Positions 1-5,500 of a DNA stretch of 6,283 nucleotides are shown piece after piece. The notes beneath the pieces are model-generated. The model saw only the letters and a program-made list of their open reading frames with translations, was not told where the DNA came from and did no database searches. Numbering within the stretch: position 1 is the stretch's first letter; each line of letters starts with the position of its first letter. Source of the DNA: Bacteroidales bacterium (GTDB lineage Bacteria; Bacteroidota; Bacteroidia; Bacteroidales; UBA7960); contig SLNX01000153.1 in assembly GCA_007132825.1 (NCBI GenBank), forward strand, positions 1-6,283, given 5' to 3'. The position numbers were made by a program, and so were the translations under genes.

Positions 1-98
1 AAGCACATGATATCACCGTTTGTCTGGAAAAGAAACTCAGGCAACGTTACGGCGAAGACACACATATTTCGGTACGCACCGAACCACTGGTAGGTTAA
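1..98 (+). CDS. C-terminal end of a probable cation diffusion facilitator (CDF) transporter
   Basis: Only the last 31 codons are present, read from position 3 to the TAA at 96-98. The peptide begins AHDITVCLEKKLRQRYGED and ends ISVRTEPLVG. This resembles the end of the cytoplasmic dimerisation domain of CDF metal-efflux proteins: a helix of the form 'AH.I...LE..L...YG' followed by a last beta strand ending in 'H or R-x-EP'. CDF proteins export divalent metals such as zinc, iron or manganese in exchange for protons. None of the membrane segments or metal sites lies in the window, so substrate and exact family cannot be judged. The gene reads toward apbE, 125 bases downstream, with repeats between. 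The family call rests on a short tail and is moderate. Confidence 0.55.
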   Translation, partial: AHDITVCLEKKLRQRYGEDTHISVRTEPLVG

Positions 99-180
99 GG
101 GTTTAAGGTTGAGTCGTTTAGTTGTTTAGTTGTTTAGATGATTATTAAACACTTAACCTTAAACCCCTAAACCCTAAACC
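99..180. repeat. AT-rich inverted repeat with telomere-like GTTTAG / CTAAAC units
   Basis: A perfect 12-bp inverted repeat (99-110 with 155-166, GGGTTTAAGGTT and its complement) starts right after the upstream stop codon. Between the arms, GTTTAG occurs three times at an exact 8-base period (116, 124, 132). Beyond the right arm, CTAAAC occurs twice (167-172 and 174-179). A second small dyad, TGTTTA/TAAACA (131-136 with 146-151), sits inside. No T-run follows, so this is a poor intrinsic terminator. From general knowledge, repeats of this flavour are scattered between genes in many Bacteroidota genomes; whether this copy belongs to such a family cannot be tested here. Confidence 0.6.
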
Positions 181-192
181 ATCAACACAAAA

Positions 193-205
193 ACCCCGAA
201 GGGGT
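193..205. repeat. ACCCC-gaa-GGGGT mini-hairpin upstream of apbE
   Basis: A 5-bp stem with a 3-base loop, followed by the AT-rich stretch that leads into the apbE start 18 bases downstream. The same 'CCCCGAAGGGG' core is, to my knowledge, common in intergenic DNA of Bacteroidota, so a dispersed repeat is the default reading. Because it would lie in the 5' leader of apbE it could also influence messenger stability or translation, or end the upstream transcript weakly. No T-run follows. Confidence 0.45.
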
Positions 206-223
206 GACATAATAAATACTAAA

Positions 224-1231
224 ATGAAAAAAGCATTTTTCACGTTATCGGTTTTACTGATTATGGCGGCCTGCCAGTTCCCGGGCAGGGGTCCCCAGAT
301 GATCACCATTCGGGGAGTTGTGTTTGGCACCTATTATTCCATTATCTATTATGATGAGGAAGCCAGGGTATTGCAGGAAGAGATAGACAGTATTTTTCAG
401 GATTTTAACAGTTCTATGTCGTTCTATGACCCACAATCCATTTTGTCGCAGGTGAACAGAAATGACCCGGTTCTGGTAGATGAATATTTTAAAGCGGTTT
501 TTAACCGATCTAAGGAGATCTCCAGGGAAACCGATGGTGCTTTTGATGCAACCGTTTTTCCGCTGGTTAATGCCTGGGGTTTCGGAGTGGATCAGCGGGC
601 ATCAATGACAGAAGAAATAGTTGACAGCCTGATGCAGTTTGTTGGTTTTGAAAAAATAGATCTCGTTGACGGACGTATTGTTAAATATGATGAACGTGTA
701 CAACTCGATTTTAATGCCATAGCTAAAGGCTACGCTGCCGATGTAATTGGCCATTACCTTGAATCCATTGGAGTAACTGCATATATGGTGGAGATTGGTG
801 GTGACCTTATTGCCAGAGGCAGCAAACCGGATGGATCAAAATGGCGCATCGGTTTGGAGATTCCTGCCAAAGACCATGATGCACAACAGGAGTGGCACTA
901 TTTTGTTGAAGTATACAATCAGGGACTGGCGACTTCAGGTGATTATCGCAGGTACATTAAAGATGACGGGAAAAGATACTCACACACCATAGATCCGCAG
1001 ACCGGATATCCGGTAACGCACAACCTGATGAGTGCGTCCGTTTTTGCGGGAGATGCCATGTCGGCTGATGCCTATGCCACAGCATTTATGGTGATGGGTC
1101 TGGATAAATCAATCGCTTTTGTAGAAGCAAGAGACGACCTTGAGGCATATTTTATCTTTTCTGATGATTCCAATGGCTATGGTTACTATGCCAGCAGTGG
1201 ATTACAGCTGCTCTCCCGCGACGATCTGTAA
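224..1231 (+). CDS. apbE: FAD:protein FMN transferase, ApbE-family lipoprotein
   Basis: ApbE splits FAD and attaches FMN covalently to a threonine or serine of target flavoproteins, such as NqrB/NqrC or RnfD/RnfG, on the outer face of the inner membrane. The protein has 335 residues, normal for the family. A lipoprotein signal ends in MAAC (Cys17), so it is exported and lipid-anchored; the residues after the Cys are not acidic, which argues against the Bacteroidota surface-export signal. Recognisable motifs in order are GTYYSI (35-40), GAFDATVFPLVNAWGFG (105-121), LDFNAIAKGYAAD (161-173), EIGGD (190-194), WRIG (207-210), LATSGDYRR (235-243), SHTIDPQTGYP (253-263) and MSADAYATA (279-287). Asp282 and Thr286 match the Mg-binding pair of characterised ApbE proteins. 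The start is the only ATG giving a full signal peptide; no Shine-Dalgarno is present. No target flavoprotein is encoded in the window. The next gene starts 57 bases downstream but has its own promoter candidate. Confidence 0.96.
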   Translation: MKKAFFTLSVLLIMAACQFPGRGPQMITIRGVVFGTYYSIIYYDEEARVLQEEIDSIFQDFNSSMSFYDPQSILSQVNRNDPVLVDEYFKAVFNRSKEISRETDGAFDATVFPLVNAWGFGVDQRASMTEEIVDSLMQFVGFEKIDLVDGRIVKYDERVQLDFNAIAKGYAADVIGHYLESIGVTAYMVEIGGDLIARGSKPDGSKWRIGLEIPAKDHDAQQEWHYFVEVYNQGLATSGDYRRYIKDDGKRYSHTIDPQTGYPVTHNLMSASVFAGDAMSADAYATAFMVMGLDKSIAFVEARDDLEAYFIFSDDSNGYGYYASSGLQLLSRDDL

Positions 1232-1253
1232 ATAAATCAGATTGATGTTTTCC

Positions 1254-1284
1254 TTTGTTTTTTGAAGTAATTATCGTATATTTA
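1254..1284 (+). promoter_or_regulatory. Bacteroidota-type promoter for the MCE operon, close to or at the start codon
   Basis: TTTG at 1254-1257 and TATATTTA at 1277-1284 are separated by 19 bases. This matches the Bacteroidota -33/-7 consensus (TTTG, about 19-21 bases, TAnnTTTG) except for the last base. The -7 box ends only four bases before the ATG at 1289, so a transcript from it would start at or next to the start codon, giving a leaderless or nearly leaderless messenger. It suggests the MCE genes can be transcribed apart from apbE. The sequence match is seen directly; its activity is inferred. Confidence 0.5.
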
Positions 1285-1288
1285 CATC

Positions 1289-2293
1289 ATGAAAAAAGCA
1301 CAAAAGCTACGTCTGGGAGTATTTATCCTGATCAGCACATCATTGTTGTTGCTGTTGATTGTGTACTTTGCTGCCCAGGCTCTTTTTGAGCGCAAAGACA
1401 CCTATTACATTGCCTATCGCGATGTATCTGTAAGTGGCCTGGAGGTGGGCAGTCCGGTCAAATTTCTTGGAATCAGCGTAGGTTCCATTTCTGCCATTGG
1501 TATTGCCCCAGATGATGTAAACACAATCATCGTTGAGATTGCACTTCAGGAAGATACACCTGTAAAAGAGGATGCAGTTGCTGACATTGTGGCTATGGGG
1601 ATTACCGGCCTTAAAACCATTGAAATACGAGGTGGTACGCAGGATGCCGATTTTCTTCCTCCGGGAAGTTATATACGTCAGGGTTCCTCCCTTGCTGAAG
1701 ACATAACAGGCAGGGCAGAGGTGATCGCCTACAGGGCAGAACAGGTTTTAATCAATCTGGAGAGTTTCACAGAGCCTGAAAATATGGCTGCTTTCCGTGA
1801 AACGGCCGAGCGTATCACTGCACTCGCTGATCAGACAAATAGTTCAATTGTTATGTTTGAGGAGGTCATCATGGAAAACAGGGAAGACCTCAGGCAAACC
1901 ATGAGAATGGCCAGTAAAATAAGTAATGACCTGGATAAAACCTCCAACGAGCTCCATCTTGCCATTGCCCGGTTTAATCATATTATGCAGGGAGATACAC
2001 TGAGTGATATACTCGCAAACTTCAGGGATATATCATTAACATTAAAGGAAACAAACCTGAATGAACTTATTGAAAGTCTCGCAGATGCTACTACAGAGAC
2101 CCAAAGGTTATTGCTCAACATAGGTGATGACATTGACCGGGGTGCAGAGAGCTTGACGGATAACCTGATATTGTTGCAGGAAACCCTGATCAACCTTAAT
2201 GATGCATCCCGAAAGATCAGCACCAACCCTTCTTCCCTGGTACGACGCCCGCGCCTGGATGGAGCACCGGATAAATTGCTGGATGAGTATTGA
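1289..2293 (+). CDS. mlaD: MlaD-like MCE-domain lipid transport protein with long helical tail
   Basis: MCE proteins form hexameric rings in the periplasm that carry lipids between the inner and outer membranes with an ABC transporter. This 334-residue protein has a short cytoplasmic N-terminus, one transmembrane anchor at about 10-32, and one MCE domain at about 38-118 containing 'VSGLEVGSPVKFLGISVGSI' (48-67) and 'MGITGLKTIEI' (103-113). Residues from about 135 to 310 are rich in Leu, Ile, Glu, Asn and Thr with heptad-like spacing and almost no Pro or Gly, so they are probably long helices. It ends with NPSSLVRR (313-320), an ending often seen in MCE proteins. E. coli MlaD has about 183 residues, so the tail is a major extension. 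It is the first gene of a compact operon with the lipoprotein, permease and ATPase genes. The lipid carried cannot be read from sequence. Confidence 0.93.
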   Translation: MKKAQKLRLGVFILISTSLLLLLIVYFAAQALFERKDTYYIAYRDVSVSGLEVGSPVKFLGISVGSISAIGIAPDDVNTIIVEIALQEDTPVKEDAVADIVAMGITGLKTIEIRGGTQDADFLPPGSYIRQGSSLAEDITGRAEVIAYRAEQVLINLESFTEPENMAAFRETAERITALADQTNSSIVMFEEVIMENREDLRQTMRMASKISNDLDKTSNELHLAIARFNHIMQGDTLSDILANFRDISLTLKETNLNELIESLADATTETQRLLLNIGDDIDRGAESLTDNLILLQETLINLNDASRKISTNPSSLVRRPRLDGAPDKLLDEY

Positions 2294-2335
2294 TCATCAA
2301 TCAACTTTAAAAATTAAACCATTAAAATATCAGTC

Positions 2336-2944
2336 ATGAAAAAGCTGATCATAATTCCTGTTCTGACCATTTTGTTGTTTGCAGGATGCCGAAGTACCAA
2401 ACCTGTTCAAAACAACTTTTTTATCCTTGAACTACCTTCTGAGCTCATTGAGGATACACAGATAAGAATCAGGACCCTTGATGCAACGTGTGAACTCAGA
2501 AAAGTAGAGGTGGCACCGCCTTATGCGTCACACCAGATCGCAATACGGGAGGATACACACAGGATTCGTTATTTCTCCTTTAATGAATGGGCGCACCGCC
2601 CCGACCTGAGTCTGACAAACATGACAATGACTTTACTGGAAAAGCACCGTCTTTTCCGGGAAATCGTAACAGGCCGCCTTCGGGAAACTCCTGACTATAC
2701 CCTAAACACAAAAGTGCATCGTCTGGAGGTGCTTCATTTGGATGAGGCCTTTGAAGCAAAACTTGTAGTTGAGTTTACCCTCCTGGAAGCGGCCACAGCA
2801 AATCCCGTGGTTCATCACAGGGCAAGCCGAAGCCGAACCCTCCAGGAAAACAGCCTCAATCTTTTTGCATCAGCCGTGAGTGATCTCTTTGCAGAGGAAG
2901 TGGTCGTTTTTATGACCCTGGCGATAAAAGAACTGGCGAACTGA
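2336..2944 (+). CDS. PqiC-like ABC-transport auxiliary lipoprotein
   Basis: The protein has 202 residues with a signal peptide and lipobox LFAGC (Cys18). Residues 53-89 (ELRKVEVAPPYASHQIAI, then IRYFSFNEWAHRP) carry the pattern 'V.V..P.Y....I..R.....RY....W..' typical of the ABC_trans_aux family (Pfam PF03886), which includes E. coli PqiC/YmbA. A helical stretch with 'LSLTNMTMTLLEKHRLFREIV' spacing and a beta-rich second half (120-165) fit the same fold. PqiC is an outer-membrane lipoprotein that works with the MCE protein PqiB; here the partner would be the adjacent MCE protein. The residues after Cys18 (RSTK) are not acidic, so a periplasm-facing position is likely. The gene lies 42 bases after the MCE gene and 33 before the permease gene, in the place where other bacteria often carry this auxiliary lipoprotein. 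Sequence identity to PqiC looks low; the call rests on motif pattern and context. Confidence 0.85.
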   Translation: MKKLIIIPVLTILLFAGCRSTKPVQNNFFILELPSELIEDTQIRIRTLDATCELRKVEVAPPYASHQIAIREDTHRIRYFSFNEWAHRPDLSLTNMTMTLLEKHRLFREIVTGRLRETPDYTLNTKVHRLEVLHLDEAFEAKLVVEFTLLEAATANPVVHHRASRSRTLQENSLNLFASAVSDLFAEEVVVFMTLAIKELAN

Positions 2945-2977
2945 AACATTTTAATGCCATAAAACAAGCCATGTCCC

Positions 2978-4120
2978 ATGCCGCGAAAGAAACCTGATAC
3001 ATCCCTCCTTGTCATTGACAATCATGGTATTGAATACCGGATGGTAAGGAATACCATTTACCTTTATGAGTCATTGACCTTTGAAGAGGCTGGTGGGTTT
3101 GCGAATAGCGTATTGAAGTCAGTAAAACCCTTAAAATTAAAGAAGTTGGTTCTGGACCTGTCTGATCTCAAGCAGATTGACAGCGCTGGTGTTATGGCCT
3201 TGTATTATGTTGAAAAGAAGCTCCGGGAGCAGAATGCATTGGTTGAATTAACTGGTGCTTCAGCAGAGGTCAGCGCCAAGATCCGTTTGTTTTATCCTGA
3301 GGATAGTCAGCATGTAGAACCTCCCGCAAAGAAAAATATTTTTGAGTCATTGGGGCAAGAGGTTTACCTTTTTTTTTCCTCCTATCTTTTCGGCTTTCTT
3401 TTGCTTACGGCAAATGTATTTTACTGGGGAGTCGCTGACCTTTTCAGACCTGCCGCACGAAGAAAAGGTGAAGTGGTAAACCAATCTGTCCTGATTGGAG
3501 TCAACGCTTCACTGATTGTGATTTTTCTCTCTTTTGTAATCGGTTATGTGATCGCCCTTCAGGCTTCCGGACAGCTCAGAAGCTTCGGAGCAAACATCTT
3601 TGTCGTTGATCTTGTGGTTTTTAGTATTATGGGACAAATGGGGCCGCTTATTACGGCCATATTGGTTGCCGGCCGCAGTGCTTCTGCCATTGCTGCTGAA
3701 ATTGCCACCATGAAGGTAACCGCAGAGCTGGATGCCCTGAAAACCATGGGACTGAATCCCAACCGCTTCGTGGTAGTTCCCAAACTGTATGCAAGTATGC
3801 TGACGATACCTTTTCTCATTGTGTTTGCCAACGTTGCCGGTATAACCGGAGGGGCTCTGGCAGCATGGAATTACCTGGATATCGGTCCGGAGATCTTCAC
3901 GAACCGGATGGCCAACATCATGCTTACAAAAGATCTTTACACAGCACTTGTGAAAAGCCAGGTTTATGCCGGTATCATTGTATTGACAGGTAGTTTCTAT
4001 GGATTTCGCGTTGAACGTGGTGCTGAAGGGGTTGGAAAGGTTACCACCCAGGCTGTTGTGGTGGCCATCACATTGGTAATACTGGCAGACAGTATTTTAG
4101 GTATCATTTTTTATGCCTGA
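2978..4120 (+). CDS. mlaE: STAS–MlaE fusion: permease of the MCE ABC transporter
   Basis: A two-domain inner-membrane protein of 380 residues. Residues about 15-108 form a STAS domain (MlaB-like) with the core strand LVLDLSDLKQIDSAG (57-71); Ser69 stands where MlaB and anti-sigma-antagonist proteins have the functional Ser/Thr. A charged linker (about 108-125) leads to the MlaE permease (about 126-380), with hydrophobic segments near 134-156, 171-197, 206-233, 267-298, 329-343 and 358-379. Family motifs are MGQMGPLITAILVAGRSASA (218-237), the coupling helix EIATMKVTAELDALKTMG (241-258), and GAEGVGKVTTQAVV (348-361). E. coli encodes MlaB and MlaE separately; N-terminal fusions like this one are known in other phyla. 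The start at 2978 gives the STAS domain a natural N-terminus; an ATG at 2971 is out of frame and stops at once. A run of nine T at 3369-3377 lies where the permease domain begins. Confidence 0.95.
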   Translation: MPRKKPDTSLLVIDNHGIEYRMVRNTIYLYESLTFEEAGGFANSVLKSVKPLKLKKLVLDLSDLKQIDSAGVMALYYVEKKLREQNALVELTGASAEVSAKIRLFYPEDSQHVEPPAKKNIFESLGQEVYLFFSSYLFGFLLLTANVFYWGVADLFRPAARRKGEVVNQSVLIGVNASLIVIFLSFVIGYVIALQASGQLRSFGANIFVVDLVVFSIMGQMGPLITAILVAGRSASAIAAEIATMKVTAELDALKTMGLNPNRFVVVPKLYASMLTIPFLIVFANVAGITGGALAAWNYLDIGPEIFTNRMANIMLTKDLYTALVKSQVYAGIIVLTGSFYGFRVERGAEGVGKVTTQAVVVAITLVILADSILGIIFYA

Positions 4121-4163
4121 AAAAGATGTTGGTCTATTATCCGGGATTGGAATAAAATGAATT

Positions 4164-4919
4164 ATGAATAAAGAAAAAGTCATAGCAGTAGAAAACCTTC
4201 ATGCAGCATTTGAAGACCGCATCATACTTTCGGGGGTTTCATTTTCAGCTTTTAAAGGTGAAGTAACGGTGTTACTGGGTGGTAGTGGCTCAGGAAAAAC
4301 AACGGTATTGAAGCACCTCCTGGGGTTATATCCTATCACCGGAGGACGAATTTCGGTTTTGGGCAAGGATGTAGCTACACTGCGGGAGGTGGAACAGGTA
4401 GAGCTTTATCTTCAAATGGGCGTTTTTTACCAAAGCGGTGCACTGCTTAACTCCCTTACAGTTGCCGAAAATGTTGCCCTTCCGCTGATGCAACATACAA
4501 AGCTGCCATCCGATCTGATCCGGGAAATCGTTTACATGAAACTTGGTCTGGTAAACCTTACTCATGCATATCATTTGTATCCGTCGCAATTGAGTGGGGG
4601 AATGCTAAAACGCGCAGCACTTGCAAGAGCGATCGTAATGGATCCGCCATTGTTGTTTTGCGATGAGCCGGGAGCCGGACTGGATCCCATATCACTCGAG
4701 TCATTGGATCAACTGATCCTGAACCTCAAAAACAAACTGGGGATGTCGATTGTAATGGTCACCCACGAAGTGTCAAGCATCATGAGGATTGCCAACAAAA
4801 TTGTATTTCTGGATCAGGGAAAGGTGGTTTTTGAAGGCCCGCTTGAAGATGCACTTAAATCGGAACAAGAAGCAGTAAAGGCCTTCTTTTCCATCCACAG
4901 ACACAAACAACTGCAATAA
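4164..4919 (+). CDS. mlaF: MlaF-like ATPase of the MCE lipid transporter
   Basis: A 251-residue ABC ATPase that would drive the MlaE permease from the cytoplasm. All motifs are intact: Walker A GGSGSGKTT (39-47), Q-loop Gln90 in FYQSGALL, signature LSGGM (143-147), Walker B LLFCDE (163-168), D-loop AGLDP (171-175) and H-loop His201. The FYQSGALLNSLTVAENVALPL stretch (88-108) and 'LSGGMLKRAALARA' are characteristic of the MlaF branch rather than of sugar or amino-acid importers. The gene follows the permease by 43 bases on the same strand and is the last of the operon. In E. coli the MlaF C-terminal tail contacts MlaB; here about ten residues after the core (HRHKQLQ end) could contact the STAS domain fused to MlaE, which is inference. 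A four-codon reading frame starting at 4157 overlaps the start; no Shine-Dalgarno is seen. Confidence 0.96.
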   Translation: MNKEKVIAVENLHAAFEDRIILSGVSFSAFKGEVTVLLGGSGSGKTTVLKHLLGLYPITGGRISVLGKDVATLREVEQVELYLQMGVFYQSGALLNSLTVAENVALPLMQHTKLPSDLIREIVYMKLGLVNLTHAYHLYPSQLSGGMLKRAALARAIVMDPPLLFCDEPGAGLDPISLESLDQLILNLKNKLGMSIVMVTHEVSSIMRIANKIVFLDQGKVVFEGPLEDALKSEQEAVKAFFSIHRHKQLQ

Positions 4920-4990
4920 GAAGATCGAAGGATTTTTTGTGCGTTTCAGCATCCAGAACAATAACCTTTAGCTATTTTTTCTGTCACCTT

Positions 4991-5035
4991 GTTTGGATGT
5001 ACTTTTTCTTTGGCAACCATCCAAAGAAAAAGTAC
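4991..5035. repeat. Perfect 15-bp hairpin GTACTTTTTCTTTGG / complement
   Basis: Arms at 4999-5013 and 5021-5035 pair perfectly around a 7-base loop (CAACCAT). An alternative pairing, TTTGGATG (4992-4999) with CATCCAAA (5018-5025), overlaps it, so two folds compete. The right arm is followed by CAAAAAGAAAG, not by a T-run on either strand, so it is not a textbook terminator, although its position 80 bases after mlaF would suit one. Similar 'ACTTTTTCTTTGG…CCAAAGAAAAAGTACC' sequences are, as I recall, recurrent between genes in several bacterial phyla and produce spurious peptides rich in FF and KKK. Confidence 0.65.
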
Positions 5036-5057
5036 CAAAAAGAAAGATCTCCGCTTC

Positions 5058-5218
5058 TGATGCATCTGCTAAAATCTACGGCATCTTCAATCCACGCAGG
5101 CCGATCCGCACAGCACCACGTAAACGGATCGTTTCAATATGCTTTCGGCTGTGCTTGCGGCCTGCTTGCTAATGCCCTTTCAATTGAAGATGCCTTGATT
5201 TTGAACGCAGATCCATCA
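5058..5218. repeat. Nested imperfect palindrome of about 160 nt
   Basis: Successive helices share one axis near 5128. From outside in they are 5058-5069 with 5207-5218 (11 of 12), 5071-5076 with 5197-5202 (6 of 6), 5080-5091 with 5183-5194 (12 of 12), 5096-5103 with 5158-5165 (8 of 8), 5108-5114 with 5148-5154 (7 of 7) and 5122-5126 with 5130-5134 (5 of 5, loop of three). About 49 pairs stack with small internal loops; the main asymmetry is a 17-base insert on the right (5166-5182) against four bases on the left. A further 5-bp pairing (5053-5057 with 5232-5236) is possible. Such order is not expected by chance. It could be a folded RNA, a cruciform, or the body of a mobile palindromic element; strand of any transcript is unknown. 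Confidence 0.7.
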
Positions 5219-5244
5219 AATGCGGAAGAAAGAAGCAAGATGCG

Positions 5245-5367
5245 ACTTGGGGCAGGCCGGACTTGGCCGGCCTGCAGGATTAACCACAAGATAGCCTGCA
5301 AGGACAGCACTTGGGCTGTCCGCATAGGCATTCAGAGTGCACTTGGACTTTGGTATATACCTTGCAG
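5245..5367. repeat. Two palindromes sharing an ACTTGG loop, plus a long-range pairing
   Basis: GCAGGCCGG (5252-5260) pairs with 5267-5275 and GGACAGC (5302-5308) pairs with 5315-5321; both stems enclose exactly the six bases ACTTGG. ACTTGG occurs twice more, at 5245 and 5341. CTGCAAGG (5296-5303) pairs with CCTTGCAG (5360-5367), enclosing most of the second hairpin, and GTATATAC (5353-5360) is a perfect 8-base palindrome. The stem sequences GCAGGCCG and near-GCACAGC are the same modules that build the inner helices of the palindrome just upstream, so the two blocks are related and could also pair with each other. Confidence 0.6.
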
Positions 5368-5451
5368 CACCCCAAAACCAATCTTTGCCAACTAATAATC
5401 AAAGGCTTAAAAGTGAGCGTTGTCGACGCGCGCAAACAGGACACAAGGGAT

Positions 5452-5476
5452 GATTATCGATTTTCGATTATCGATT
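5452..5476. repeat. Direct repeat GATTATCGATT, two copies
   Basis: Two identical 11-base copies start at 5452 and 5466, 14 bases apart, separated by TTC. The unit contains ATCGAT, itself a palindrome, so the block is also nearly self-complementary. It lies just before a 7-bp hairpin. A short tandem duplication in intergenic DNA is the simplest explanation; a binding site for a dimeric protein is possible but unsupported. Confidence 0.5.
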
Positions 5477-5480
5477 GTAG

Positions 5481-5500
5481 TGACAGGGCTTGACCTGTCA
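5481..5500. repeat. TGACAGG-gcttga-CCTGTCA hairpin between convergent genes
   Basis: A perfect 7-bp stem with a six-base loop, 58 bases beyond the stop codon of the minus-strand cysteine-protein gene. It could stop transcripts arriving from either side, but neither strand shows the following T-run of an intrinsic terminator. Its geometry (7-bp stem, six-base loop containing CTTG) is like that of the hairpin at 5302-5321, so it may instead belong to the repeat cluster. Confidence 0.45.

Noticed and set aside
1978..2304. Minus-strand 108-codon frame inside the MCE gene
   Set aside because: It is a shadow of the real plus-strand coding sequence, with a serine/arginine-rich composition typical of antisense frames.
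4157..4171. Four-codon frame overlapping the mlaF start as a translational coupling element
   Set aside because: Such a short overlap of ATG and TAA in AT-rich DNA is easily random, and no ribosome-binding signal supports it.
4991..5035. Intrinsic terminator for the MCE operon
   Set aside because: The stem is strong but AT-rich, and no T-run follows on either strand; it is better described as a repeat hairpin.
5134..5331. Minus-strand open frame of 65 codons inside the repeat cluster
   Set aside because: It arises from the complement of the palindromes, with no motif and no upstream signal.
5245..5346. CRISPR array suggested by regularly spaced ACTTGG
   Set aside because: Only six bases repeat, the intervening sequences are palindromic and related to each other, and no cas gene is present.
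4937..5395. Open frame of 152 codons on the plus strand downstream of mlaF
   Set aside because: It starts at a TTG, has no recognisable domain, and is superimposed on a hairpin-rich region; its FF…KKK composition follows from the palindromic DNA. It could be real only if it were conserved as protein in other species.
5311..5493. Plus-strand 60-codon frame running into the direct repeat
   Set aside because: It overlaps the repeats, starts at a TTG inside a hairpin loop and has no family features.
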